A DNA stretch of 64,000 nt from Lysobacter sp. TY2-98 (GCF_003367355.1 NZ_CP031413.1:992001-1056000), one strand, 5' to 3'; counted from the first letter of the stretch, positions 8,787 to 17,729 are shown. The notes: generated by a model from the letters alone, not told the origin. Program-made: numbers and translations.

Positions 8787-9797
8787 TTAGCCACCCCCAG
8801 AAGCGGCGCCGGTCTGCGCAACTTGGGGAGCGGTTGCTCCGAAGCTTTCAAAGAAGGACGCGACCTTGCGGCGGAGTTCTGGGCAACAAAAATCTCCGAT
8901 GCCAAGCGCATTCATCAGTGCATCGACCTGTGCTTCGCTGCCGTGCTCTAAAGCAAGGAGCGCTTCAAGCTGGGCCTTAGACAAATATTGAGCAATGTAG
9001 GTGTAAGGGTTGACTGACTTCGGGGCGTGCGAGACGAGCGCATTCCACTTGAGACATTTGAGGACGCCCTGGTGAAGTCGCTTGTACTCAAGATAGGGTC
9101 GGAATGTGTCGGAATACTGCGCCAGAACCGCGCCCCGATGCCACGAGTAGAAGTCCTGTGCGGACCTTCGATATTCGGCAAACGTGGCGTGAATATCGAT
9201 GGGGTCAGTGGCGGCGCTTATGTAGGCGCGCGCGCTAGCAGACCAGCCGTTCCACCGCAGCAGTTCGCGTTTACTGACAACGAATCGAGCCTCGCGATGT
9301 CCAGAGCGGAAATCGCTGTGAATACTCCAGTTCGCCTCGGCAACACGCCAATGCGTGTTGTAGTTGCGAAAGCACTGGAGAAATGAATGGAGGCCGGGCG
9401 TTCGGAAGCACTTTTGCAAATGGTCCCGGAATCCGGTGACCGGGTAAGCCGTTTGGAAATTGCGTGCGTGATCTACCAGTGCCATCAAAGATGATGTGCA
9501 ATTGAAGATGTACCGCTTTACAGCTCTTTTATGAGCGTCAGCTTGATCGGCGTCGGCGGTTTGCCAAAACGCTGGGCTCTGACTCCGTTCACCGAAAACG
9601 GCAATTTCGTCTAGAAGTTCGGTTACCGAACAGTCGAACATCCATAGTGAGTCTTCGAGGTCCAGTCGCGCACGCCAGAAGATACCGCCAGGTGTGTCCT
9701 CTATAGCCTCGCGGGCTTCAGTGAAGTTCGTAAAGATCGCCTGCTGGATCGCTTCGCGAGTCCATGGATGGGGTATCGCGTCGAGATAGCGATTCAT
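8787..9797 (-). CDS. HEPN-like hypothetical protein (R-N-x3-H motif)
   Basis: 336 residues, predicted largely helical, with no signal peptide or membrane segment. The segment AVKRYIFNCTSSLMALVDHAR (about 92-112) is followed by CFRNYNTHWR, giving R144-N145-x3-H149 (bases 9351-9368). A helix-rich protein with an R-N-x3-4-H motif preceded by a conserved N/D helix is the pattern of HEPN-type ribonucleases found in toxin-antitoxin and abortive-infection systems. The C-terminal half is unassigned and ends in a Gly-rich tail. It lies 83 bases downstream of a second R-N-x3-H protein and may be co-transcribed with it. Neither enzymatic activity nor family membership can be proved by eye. Confidence 0.6.
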   Translation of the reverse strand: MNRYLDAIPHPWTREAIQQAIFTNFTEAREAIEDTPGGIFWRARLDLEDSLWMFDCSVTELLDEIAVFGERSQSPAFWQTADADQADAHKRAVKRYIFNCTSSLMALVDHARNFQTAYPVTGFRDHLQKCFRTPGLHSFLQCFRNYNTHWRVAEANWSIHSDFRSGHREARFVVSKRELLRWNGWSASARAYISAATDPIDIHATFAEYRRSAQDFYSWHRGAVLAQYSDTFRPYLEYKRLHQGVLKCLKWNALVSHAPKSVNPYTYIAQYLSKAQLEALLALEHGSEAQVDALMNALGIGDFCCPELRRKVASFFESFGATAPQVAQTGAASGGG

Positions 9798-9880
9798 ATC
9801 AGGCTAAGCACCGAGGTAAGCCGCGCGGTAAACCGCCGGAGACTGCAGGTAGTTGCTAGCGCTTTCGCGGCGACCGATGG

Positions 9881-10672
9881 CTAACCCGAAATACTGAAGG
9901 CACGGCGGACTGGATCCGAATGGATCGTCCATATTCCTTCAGGCTCGTCTGCCAACTGGCCTCGAATCTGCTTAGGTGGATCATAGGACTGCGTGTATTC
10001 CTGCACAATTTGTCCGAGCAGGTGAAAGAAGTTTATTCCGCGATGGAAATGCAGGTGGAACTCCGGCCAGCTGACCAACCTGGGATTCCCACCATTCCGC
10101 TTCCTTAGGCGGATCCCGTCGTCCCAGATGATGTAGTCCGCGTGGGCGTAAGCATTTCTCACATCCGAATCAAAAGCGTCGCGAAAAACCTCCGACAGTG
10201 CGTCAAGACCGAGTGTCTTGGCGTGGCCTGCTAGATCCCTGAGCACCTTATTCGCGTTGGGTGCGATGATGCTCCCCGACACCTTGTGGCGCTCCACGAG
10301 TCGCTGAAACGGCCACAAGTTGTACCGCTCACCTTCAGCAACGCGCAGCATGTTTTTGGGGATCTCGTAGAACCCACTCGCCTCTGACAGATGGCAATAG
10401 AATGCGAGTGCGACACGCGCCTTGAGCGGGGTCAGAGCTCCATCGTTTAGGAACTCGAGATACTCTTCAAACGCGGTGTGGGCCTCTTGCGCCGTGCTCC
10501 ACCCGGCGCCTTGACAGCCACGAAATTCTGGCGCAAGCGACAGAGCGAAATGCAGTTCATTTCTCGCGCGAGCCATCTCAAACAGTTCGCGGAGTGCAGT
10601 CTCTGCCTTCTCGAAAAATGCCGAGTTTGCATCTACTTCCGGCTGCGGGTCTCGGGCAGTGGACATGTGCAA
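9881..10672 (-). CDS. HEPN-like hypothetical protein with VRNAYAHADY motif
   Basis: 263 residues; ATG at 10672, with a second Met two codons later. The protein is mainly helical and cytoplasmic. Its clearest signature is VRNAYAHADYIIWDDGIRL, in which R172-N173-x3-H177 (bases 10142-10159) matches the R-N-x3-4-H active site of HEPN ribonucleases and the RN-x-x-AHADY form seen in Abi-like hypothetical proteins. The region before it (FRDAFDSD) supplies the usual acidic helix. It lies 196 bases downstream of the PLD gene of the Mokosh-like pair and 83 bases upstream of another HEPN-like gene, all on one strand. It could be an extra member of the defence operon or half of an independent HEPN module. 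Confidence 0.62.
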   Translation of the reverse strand: MHMSTARDPQPEVDANSAFFEKAETALRELFEMARARNELHFALSLAPEFRGCQGAGWSTAQEAHTAFEEYLEFLNDGALTPLKARVALAFYCHLSEASGFYEIPKNMLRVAEGERYNLWPFQRLVERHKVSGSIIAPNANKVLRDLAGHAKTLGLDALSEVFRDAFDSDVRNAYAHADYIIWDDGIRLRKRNGGNPRLVSWPEFHLHFHRGINFFHLLGQIVQEYTQSYDPPKQIRGQLADEPEGIWTIHSDPVRRAFSISG

Positions 10673-10868
10673 TCCATAGGGTTGGCATCTGAGCTAAGCC
10701 GCGGCGAAGCGGTAAGAGTTGCAGCACTGCGGGGCTCGCGGCGGGGCGGCGCGACGCGCCTCAGTTCGCCGGAAGAGCGAGTGAGAAGGCCGCTCAGTGC
10801 CGCACGTAAAGTCCTTTTTTCTCGGACTGGATACGCGACCCGCGCACTTGAGGTGAGTGTTCGTGTGC

Positions 10869-12629
10869 CTACTCCAAGTGTGCGTTATCAAAGACACGGA
10901 CAATGTGATCGGCGGCTCTTGCGCCGCCAACGAAAACTCCGATTTCTTGCAGCGGCTGGGCGATGGACCCATCGCTGGACAGCCAGTTTTGGCTCGTGAC
11001 TACAGCGGAGTCGTCATCCCAAGCCAGTATCTTTGCGTGCAGCCGGGGGTCATACACGGCCTTCAGTTTTACGCCTTCGGCGTGAGACCACACCACGAGT
11101 TCCGACGCACCGTCCGGGCTCAAGTTGCCGCTACTTCTATTGAAGTAAATGCGGGCCGCGACACCCCGCGTCCCTTGCGCCGCAGCGACAGCCGGAAGCA
11201 ACACTGCTCGCTTTCCGACTTCGCTTAGTCGATGGCTCGCGACGAAAATCCTTTGGTTTGCTTCGTCGCGGGCCGTCCGGACGTAGTGTGCGTGCCCAGG
11301 TCCGAGGACTAACGCCATGGGAACTTTCAGTCCCGGCAGTTTCGACTGGCCCCTTGCAGTAAAAGCGTAACGACTAAGGTCGCCCGTCAGCTTATTCCAA
11401 TGTCCCTCTCGACCTTGCGACAGGCGAGCAAGCGCATCGAAAACGCTGGCTACCATTTGCGGATCTCGACATCGGACGCTCGCGTCGAAGCTTGCGTAGC
11501 CTGTGGATAGCCAATTGCATGACCCTACAACTGCTGAGAAACGTCCGCGAGCTAAGTCGTCTGCAACCAAAATCTTTGCGTGCGACTGAGTCGAAAAGTT
11601 GTGGAGAGTAATAAATCCGTCAAGTCCAGCCACCCGCAAGTCATCGTTTATGCGCCGGATGAGGCTTAGCGTTTCCAGGTATTTCTCTGTGTTGTCGCCT
11701 TGGCCCCAGAGCACGTCGGTTTGCACGCCGCGAGTAGCCGCATGCTTAAAGAGCGGCAGGGCGAAATCCAGCCCTTCTTGCGAAACAAACGTTGAGTGGA
11801 CGACTATCCGGGTATGTGCCCTGGAAACCGCCGTCCTGAATGCTTCCCGATGTGCATCTCCGCCGAGCACCAGGTCGCTCAGTGCGAACGTGCAGTTGGA
11901 GACACTCGGTGCCGGATCGACTTTCCGTACCTCGATAGTGGGCGACGTCGCTCCGCCGGTCTGCACCGTAGAACCTTCCAGCGGCGCTTGCTTAGTTGCC
12001 GCCAAAATCAGGTCCGTCAGTTTTGCTGGCACGCGATAGGGAAGTCCCTCGACGCGACCGTTGCGCACTAATAGGAGTGCGTAGAACCGCGAAAGCCTGT
12101 GACTCCCTGCCTCGAACCCGATGATTTCTTCGTCCTCATCGGTAAGCTTGTCGAGCAGCTCGCTTGGCTCCGGCTGCTCGAGCGCCTCTTCAGGCTCGAG
12201 CACGAAAATCGACGATCTGTCCGGCCGTTCGTCTAGGCGGCGGCGCGGTATCGCTTGCAGCTCGTAGCTCCGAAAAGGGCTGCCAGTCAATTGATCGACG
12301 TAAAACGCAATCCAGCGCTTCGTTGACTTTCGCGCCGACGGTAGGTCGTCCTTCTCCGAGACCAGCACGCCTGCATCCGTCGCGGAGAAAGTGCTTCCTT
12401 TAGCGTTGCTGGCCACTTGGACCCAACCGACACGCATCAGCCTCACAATCATCTCGATGACGACACGCCGCGGCAAATCACTCTCAGCCACAAGCTCAGA
12501 GACGGTGCTCGGACGGGCTACCAAACTTTGCAGCAACAGGTGCTCGATTGCGCTCCACGGGCGTCCTTTCAGGATGTGGAAACGCCTCTTGCCGCGAAGG
12601 AGCGGCAGCGCGACTCGAATTTCAGCCAT
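10869..12629 (-). CDS. mkoB: Phospholipase-D family nuclease of a Mokosh type I-like defence system
   Basis: 586 residues from the ATG at 12629, which overlaps the end of mkoA by 8 bases. An upstream ATG at 12668 would add 13 residues and a 47-base overlap; the shorter overlap is more typical of coupled genes. Counted from the long start, residues 36-90 look like a winged helix. Two HKD motifs follow: SHAKILVADD (H363, K365, D370) with GSCNWLS, and LHAKILAWDDD (H544, K546, D551) with SQNWLS. Two HKD halves in one chain form a complete PLD active site, here probably a nuclease. The partner upstream is a helicase with a kinase-like domain, the gene order described for Mokosh type I anti-phage systems. 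The symbol is by analogy. Confidence 0.82.
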   Translation of the reverse strand: MAEIRVALPLLRGKRRFHILKGRPWSAIEHLLLQSLVARPSTVSELVAESDLPRRVVIEMIVRLMRVGWVQVASNAKGSTFSATDAGVLVSEKDDLPSARKSTKRWIAFYVDQLTGSPFRSYELQAIPRRRLDERPDRSSIFVLEPEEALEQPEPSELLDKLTDEDEEIIGFEAGSHRLSRFYALLLVRNGRVEGLPYRVPAKLTDLILAATKQAPLEGSTVQTGGATSPTIEVRKVDPAPSVSNCTFALSDLVLGGDAHREAFRTAVSRAHTRIVVHSTFVSQEGLDFALPLFKHAATRGVQTDVLWGQGDNTEKYLETLSLIRRINDDLRVAGLDGFITLHNFSTQSHAKILVADDLARGRFSAVVGSCNWLSTGYASFDASVRCRDPQMVASVFDALARLSQGREGHWNKLTGDLSRYAFTARGQSKLPGLKVPMALVLGPGHAHYVRTARDEANQRIFVASHRLSEVGKRAVLLPAVAAAQGTRGVAARIYFNRSSGNLSPDGASELVVWSHAEGVKLKAVYDPRLHAKILAWDDDSAVVTSQNWLSSDGSIAQPLQEIGVFVGGARAADHIVRVFDNAHLE

Positions 12630-15600
12630 GTCGCGATGCCTCCACCTCTTCGAATTTGACTGTCGCAATCGACCTGTTCGAGACCCCCTCGTCTAGTGCT
12701 TGAATAAAAGTACGAAGAAATTCGTAGCGATCTGCGGCCGCACCACTCATCTGCTCAGTAACGCTTCGAATAAAATCGATGCTCCCGACGAGAATGAGTT
12801 GGTGCTTGGCGCGGCTCAGCAAGACATTCATGCGCCTAGCGTCGGTAAGAAATCCAAGAGCCTTTGATGGCTTGGTGTAGGGATTGTTTCTTACGAGGGA
12901 AACAACGACGACGTCTGCTTCACTGCCTTGGAAGGAATCTACCGTTCCGCAAAACGTCGTCGCGTCGTTCGCTTTTCGAAACGCCTCTAGGTGCGGGAAT
13001 CGCTCGTCGCTGCGAGCGATGCTGCGACGCAATGCTTCAACCTGCCGCGCGTAAGGCGAGAGAACTGCTAACGAAGGACTAGTTCCCGGCACGGCGCGCA
13101 ATTGTTCCAGTACCCATTCGACAGCTTGGACCTCGCGCTTATTGCTCCACGGCGGCAAGCTTTCGCCTTCGCTCTGCCCCTGTTCGCTCTGGACGTCTGG
13201 AATCGTAACCAGCGTAATCGGAGTACCCGGCAGCTTGCTTCCGGGCTTCCTTGTGACGGGCGCGGCCTCGCTGACAAATCGCGCCGCGCGGTTCTCGTCG
13301 GTGTGAAGTGCGTCGTCGTAGAAGACGCGCGAAATCACCGAGGCGATCTGAGGATGCATCCGATGTTGAAGCGTAAGGCTTCTGGCAATACGGCGACCGG
13401 CTTTCCCCATGCGCTGACGGTCGAACTCAGTCTCGATCATCGTCTCGAACATCATGAGCGCGTCGACTGCGTCCGCGCCTATGGCTCGAATCACCTCGTC
13501 CTCAGAGTCTTGCCAGTACTGAAGTAGATCCTCGATAGCCTCCCCTCTTAGCGATCGGCTGATCAGGCTGGGGGCGAGACTCAAAACTTCCTTCAGGGAT
13601 TCTGGCGAGCGAAGGACTGCCTTCATTTCATCGGATCTGTACGGAGGGAGCTGCTTGTGGTCGCCAATCATGAGGCGTCGGTGGGAGAGGAGCAGGGGAG
13701 AGATCAGCTCTCCGCCGGTAGCCTTCCCTGCCTCCTCTACGATCGTCCAATCGAATTGACCGCGTTCGTCGATCAAACGTTCAAGATCTGGAGCATTTGT
13801 CGTTGCGAACACCATGTTGGCGGCGCGCAAGACCACGCCTTCGAATGCACTTCGTGCTTTCAGATCTTTCGTGACCGGCGCCTTTCCGCCACCGGGTGAG
13901 CCGGCCATTGATGTAAGGCGCCGCGCTACAGCGGGGGAGGCTTTCGCAGCAAGTGGACTTTTTATTACTCGCGCAATGAGATCGGCTGCCTGCTCAGCTA
14001 GGTCGAATTCATCTACGTGCTCCAATTTCTTCCGATTGCGGCAGCGAACAATTAGCGGTGGTTCTGACTCCGAGTTGTTCCCGGACGCGCCAACCACCTC
14101 GTGCAAGAGGTGGTCGACCGCAGAGTGGCTCTGTGCAGTTAAGAGCAAGCGAGTTGTCGGCTCATCTTCGAAACGGCGACGTACGAGCTCCTTCACTAAG
14201 TGAGTCTTGCCTACGCCAGGCGGGCCTTGGACCAGATAGAGGGGAAGAATTGCCGTCATCTCACAGAGAGCTTCCTGCTTGGCTTTGTCGAGTGCTGCGA
14301 AGCTGGCGTCACTAAAGTCGGCGTCGTCCTGGCTGTCGAGCAGTCGCCGGCGTTGATCGACCAGCATTCGAAGGAGCTCATGGTGCTCACAAAGGGAGCT
14401 GAGAGCTCGAATGCGCCGCTTGAACTGAGCTAGTGACCCTGCTGACGCACTTGGAACCAAGTACAGGTCCGTCGCAGAGGTCGGCAGTTCCTTGCCGGAA
14501 AAGCGGAAGGTCTGGCGCCCGTGCTCGTCGGTGTGGGCTTCTTCGAAGCGCCATTCGCTGTCGACGTAGCCGCGCTCACCAAAACTAGGAGTCTCGGTCA
14601 GGGTCCATATGCCCTGAGAGTCTCCCCCATTAGAGTCAGAATCGGACCCTGCGTCGCTGACTAAGCTGCGGAGAAGTCGATCCTTGGCCGACGCCTCGTT
14701 GAGAGCGTTTGAGAGCGTTTCGCGGTCGGCATCCGCGCGTAGCTCAAGGACTAGTGAGAGTGCGTCTTCGTCATCGTTGGAATTTCCTTCCTTGGTTAAG
14801 ACCCGGACCGGGTAGATGTCGGACACGGCGAATGCCAGTTCCACCAATTGGGAAAGCGCTAACGCTCGAGTTAAGCTCTTCTCCGGAGTATCGATGTCGT
14901 CCGCAGCTAAAGCTGCTCGCCGCAGTGCGTCCCAGCTCGCAAACTTCTTACGGCTGTGCGGGTTTCCTGCTTCTTTTTGCGTTAGGAGTTGAACCGTTCC
15001 CCTCTGCAAAATGAGAGGCGTGTGACCAGAGGTGCTCGGTGGTACGTGGTTAGAGACGCCGTCGCAGTACGCGGCGTCCCAGCTCGGCTCCTGCCCGACG
15101 GGGCGAAAAGCGGAAATCTTGTAGGTGAGTTGCTGTCCCTTGAGGAGGAAGCCGCTTACTTCGCTTTGACCAGGCGAAGAAATGGGAAGAGCCATTGCTT
15201 CCGTCCCCAGGTCGCCGTCGATGAAGGCGAGCTGCGACTGAACGTCGGAAATTTCAATCTGTTGACCAGACGCGGTTCGAATCGCATCCGACAAGCGAGA
15301 GTTATCGCCGAGCCTTACAACAAGTCCATAAAGCACCTCCCTCCGTGCGATGCCCGCTTCTAATCGGCGAGCAATTTCGTCGATTGCCCGACAGAGGCTC
15401 TCTCCGTCGAGCGGATCGAGTGGCTCTTTTCCCAGCAGTTGCCGCAACAGTCTCACTTCGGCGGCATCAAGATAGTCGCGCACCTGAGAGGCAGGAACTG
15501 ACACGTCGTATAGGCGATCGTTGTTAGCATCCAGAAGGGAGGCGGCGAGTACTCCGAGTTTCGACCAGTCTTCGCGGAACGAGTCGAATGTCTCGGCGTC

Positions 15601-16257
15601 ACTCTTCTTGCGGCTAATTTTTTTCGCCGCATGATCGTGGGATGCAAGACGCATCGACCATTCGAAACCGGTCAACTGAAAGTCCGGCTCGCCGTCGCCA
15701 GACGTAAGCACCGACCAGTTATCCAAATTTCGATGAAGCAGCCCTTGCGAGTGAAGTGTCTCCATCGCTTCGGCGAGGCGACGAACATTCAGCCAAATTC
15801 GCAGACGGTTCGGCGGATTTCGGGGCGTCTTGAGCCATCCACCGGGCGGCTGCGTGTCTAGGACGACTTGCAGTGGCCTCCTTTGCCCTAGGTCGAGCAC
15901 TAGATAGAAGCCATCTTTGTCTTGCGCAGTGGACAGCAGGGCGGCGATTCGGTCGCCGGCGCCAGGGTAACCGCCGAGACGCTGCAGCTGCCGCAGCTCA
16001 TGACGCCAGATCTCTTGCAGGTCGGAGTCGTCAACACTCGGCTTACGAAGCCAGTGCTTGATCAGGACGGGGGTGCCGTCGCTCGAAGCCTCTCGAAGCC
16101 CTGGCCGACCGGCCGAAAAGTCTGGCTTTACGAATTGGGTCGGCGAAAGCTCGAAGTTGCGAAGGAATCCTTGCTTTCGACGGAGGCGAACTACGGTTTC
16201 GGTCCTTTGAGCCACTGCATCTCCCCTAGTCGGATCTCGAAGTACTGACGCCCACAT
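12622..16257 (-). CDS. mkoA: SF1 (UPF1-like) helicase with N-terminal kinase-like domain, Mokosh type I-like
   Basis: 1211 residues. Residues about 40-300 have a protein-kinase-like layout: GTPVLIKHW (K67 in the VAIK position), a helix with E87, then HRNLDNWS (175-182) where HRD is expected and TGFEWS where DFG is expected. The catalytic and Mg-binding Asp residues therefore look replaced. After a middle region the helicase core spans about 660-1160: Walker A GPPGVGKT (678-685), a Walker B-like segment DWTIVEEAG (836-844), GDHKQLPPY (865-873), LQHRMHP (963-969), GTVDSFQGSEAD (1104-1115) and DARRMNVLLSRAK (1139-1151), as in the COG1112/UPF1 superfamily. Paired with a PLD nuclease this matches MkoA of Mokosh type I anti-phage defence. 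The start codon is at 16257; the frame offers no other obvious start. Confidence 0.85.
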   Translation of the reverse strand: MWASVLRDPTRGDAVAQRTETVVRLRRKQGFLRNFELSPTQFVKPDFSAGRPGLREASSDGTPVLIKHWLRKPSVDDSDLQEIWRHELRQLQRLGGYPGAGDRIAALLSTAQDKDGFYLVLDLGQRRPLQVVLDTQPPGGWLKTPRNPPNRLRIWLNVRRLAEAMETLHSQGLLHRNLDNWSVLTSGDGEPDFQLTGFEWSMRLASHDHAAKKISRKKSDAETFDSFREDWSKLGVLAASLLDANNDRLYDVSVPASQVRDYLDAAEVRLLRQLLGKEPLDPLDGESLCRAIDEIARRLEAGIARREVLYGLVVRLGDNSRLSDAIRTASGQQIEISDVQSQLAFIDGDLGTEAMALPISSPGQSEVSGFLLKGQQLTYKISAFRPVGQEPSWDAAYCDGVSNHVPPSTSGHTPLILQRGTVQLLTQKEAGNPHSRKKFASWDALRRAALAADDIDTPEKSLTRALALSQLVELAFAVSDIYPVRVLTKEGNSNDDEDALSLVLELRADADRETLSNALNEASAKDRLLRSLVSDAGSDSDSNGGDSQGIWTLTETPSFGERGYVDSEWRFEEAHTDEHGRQTFRFSGKELPTSATDLYLVPSASAGSLAQFKRRIRALSSLCEHHELLRMLVDQRRRLLDSQDDADFSDASFAALDKAKQEALCEMTAILPLYLVQGPPGVGKTHLVKELVRRRFEDEPTTRLLLTAQSHSAVDHLLHEVVGASGNNSESEPPLIVRCRNRKKLEHVDEFDLAEQAADLIARVIKSPLAAKASPAVARRLTSMAGSPGGGKAPVTKDLKARSAFEGVVLRAANMVFATTNAPDLERLIDERGQFDWTIVEEAGKATGGELISPLLLSHRRLMIGDHKQLPPYRSDEMKAVLRSPESLKEVLSLAPSLISRSLRGEAIEDLLQYWQDSEDEVIRAIGADAVDALMMFETMIETEFDRQRMGKAGRRIARSLTLQHRMHPQIASVISRVFYDDALHTDENRAARFVSEAAPVTRKPGSKLPGTPITLVTIPDVQSEQGQSEGESLPPWSNKREVQAVEWVLEQLRAVPGTSPSLAVLSPYARQVEALRRSIARSDERFPHLEAFRKANDATTFCGTVDSFQGSEADVVVVSLVRNNPYTKPSKALGFLTDARRMNVLLSRAKHQLILVGSIDFIRSVTEQMSGAAADRYEFLRTFIQALDEGVSNRSIATVKFEEVEASRHG

Positions 16258-16864
16258 CGGGGCCGCGATACCGTTGAGCCAGCGGCGGCCTCAACTCCCC
16301 ATCTGATCTTAGGGGGGGCAGGGGCGGGTGGCTAACGTCGGTCGCAGCAGCTCAGTTTCCATTGCACGGTCGATCGGTACGTGAAGCGCACTCGGCGGCC
16401 CGCTGCTGCCGATCAGCGTGGTAGATCTTCAGCGCAGGTGAGCCGCCGCCGGAGGAGTGGCGCCAATCGAGCGCTCGATAGGACTGCGCGCGTGTAGCGC
16501 TCATAGAACGGCCGGCTCGTGCGCGTCGTCGGCTTGCGGACTGCACTGGCGCGGTCCGGCGCCGAACAATTGACATTTGCGTCCGCCAGGAAGGGCGCGA
16601 GGACGATTGGTCCGTGCCCCGTCGCCCTTACGACCCAAGCGAGCTAGACGCTCCGCGGCCCTTCGACGCCGGGCGGGCAAAGCTAATGCGAGCTAGCGGC
16701 GCGAGATCTCTCGCTTTCAGCCTATGCCGCATGATCGCGGCGGCATACTTGGCGGTCCGCGGTGGCGGCTAAGCCTGAAGACGGCCAGTTTTGCTGCCAG
16801 TGCGAGAAGAGCTCGGTAGACGGTACCGGGCCCGAGCCCACTATCGAGTCGACTGCGAAACAAG
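16258..16864. other. Intergenic region between defence block and tRNA-Val
   Basis: About 600 bases without a convincing gene. Open frames are short and Arg/Ala-rich. A G-run lies near 16308-16330, upstream of mkoA on the minus strand, so the mkoA promoter must lie in the left part. If the island was inserted at tRNA-Val, an integration scar would be expected here, but I see no copy of the tRNA 3' end other than the tRNA itself. Confidence 0.4.
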
Positions 16865-16889
16865 AAAAAACGCCGCCCAGTGGGCGGCG
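16865..16889 (-). terminator. Rho-independent terminator of tRNA-Val
   Basis: An 8-bp perfect GC stem, 16871-16878 pairing with 16882-16889, closes a 3-base loop. On the minus strand it is followed by six T residues (A-run at 16865-16870). It lies about 70 bases beyond the 3' end of tRNA-Val and is correctly oriented for it. Confidence 0.85.
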
Positions 16890-16956
16890 CTTCCATACTT
16901 CTTCCACGCACGGAGCCGTGGATTGAGCCAAAAACGACATAAGCCGTTGTTTTACT

Positions 16957-17031
16957 TGGTGGGCGGTGCAGGGTTCGAACCTGCGACCCTTGCCGTGTGA
17001 AGGCAATGCTCTACCGCTGAGCTAACCGCCC
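16957..17031 (-). tRNA. tRNA-Val (anticodon CAC)
   Basis: A 75-nt cloverleaf on the minus strand. It has acceptor GGGCGGT pairing with ACCGCCC, D stem GCTC/GAGC, anticodon stem TTGCC/GGCAA with loop TTCACAC (anticodon CAC, reading GUG), T-loop GGTTCGAACC and an encoded CCA at the 3' end (16957-16959). Its 3' end points toward the accessory block, the usual orientation for a tRNA attachment site. Confidence 0.95.
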
Positions 17032-17043
17032 GGGTGGCCGCGC

Positions 17044-17072
17044 AGTATAGGGGAGGGCGCTGATGCCGCCAA
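17044..17072 (-). promoter_or_regulatory. Sigma-70 promoter of tRNA-Val
   Basis: On the minus strand, TTGGCG (17067-17072) and TATACT (17044-17049) are separated by exactly 17 bases. The -10 lies 12 bases before the mature tRNA 5' end, leaving room for a very short leader. Confidence 0.65.
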
Positions 17073-17213
17073 GCCTTCGCATGGATTTCACGCCGCCACG
17101 CGCGTCCGGAGTGCACGCTGCGGGGTCGTACTGACGCTCCCACCCTACGCTGGCGAACTGAGAAGATCGGGCGTCAGCGGCTAGACTCGCCGGCTTTCCC
17201 CCGCACCATACCG

Positions 17214-17729
17214 ATGACCCGACCTTCTTCCTTCGATCGTGAGCAGCTTCTGTTCTGCGCACGCGGCGAGATGTTCGGCCCCGGCAATGCCAAGCTGCCG
17301 GCGCCGCCGATGCTCATGTTCGACCGCATCACCGAGATCTCCGATCAGGGCGGTCGCTTCAACAAGGGCGTCATCCGCGCCGAGCTCGACATCACGCCGG
17401 ACCTCTGGTTCTTCCAGTGCCACTTCCTCGGCGATCCGGTGATGCCGGGGTGTCTTGGCGTCGACGCCATGTGGCAGCTCGCGGGTTTCTTCCTGCCGTG
17501 GCTGGGTGAGCCGGGCCGTGGTCGCGCACTCGGGGTGGGCGAAGTGAAGTTCAGCGGCCAGGTGCTGCCGGACGCGAAGGTCGTCTCCTACGAAATCGAC
17601 ATCCGCCGCGTCATGCGCGGCAAGCTTGCGCTGGTCATCGCCGACGGCCGCACCTATGTCGATGGCCGCGAGATCTATGTGGCCGAAGGCCTGCGCGTCG
17701 GCCTGTTCGGTTCGACGGAGGGTTTCTGA
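17214..17729 (+). CDS. fabA: 3-hydroxydecanoyl-ACP dehydratase/isomerase
   Basis: 171 residues, the family's standard length. FabA dehydrates 3-hydroxyacyl-ACP and isomerises trans-2- to cis-3-decenoyl-ACP, the branch point to unsaturated fatty acids. The signature [20 protein letters not shown] is present, with catalytic H70 and D84 at the same numbers as in E. coli FabA. The hot-dog fold is complete. Its stop codon shares one base with the fabB start (TGATG), so the two are translationally coupled, as in Pseudomonas and xanthomonads. Confidence 0.97.
   Translation: MTRPSSFDREQLLFCARGEMFGPGNAKLPAPPMLMFDRITEISDQGGRFNKGVIRAELDITPDLWFFQCHFLGDPVMPGCLGVDAMWQLAGFFLPWLGEPGRGRALGVGEVKFSGQVLPDAKVVSYEIDIRRVMRGKLALVIADGRTYVDGREIYVAEGLRVGLFGSTEGF

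Noticed and set aside
9027..9386. Plus-strand 119-codon frame with protein-like composition
   Set aside because: It is completely antisense to the 336-residue HEPN-like gene, which carries the recognisable motif.
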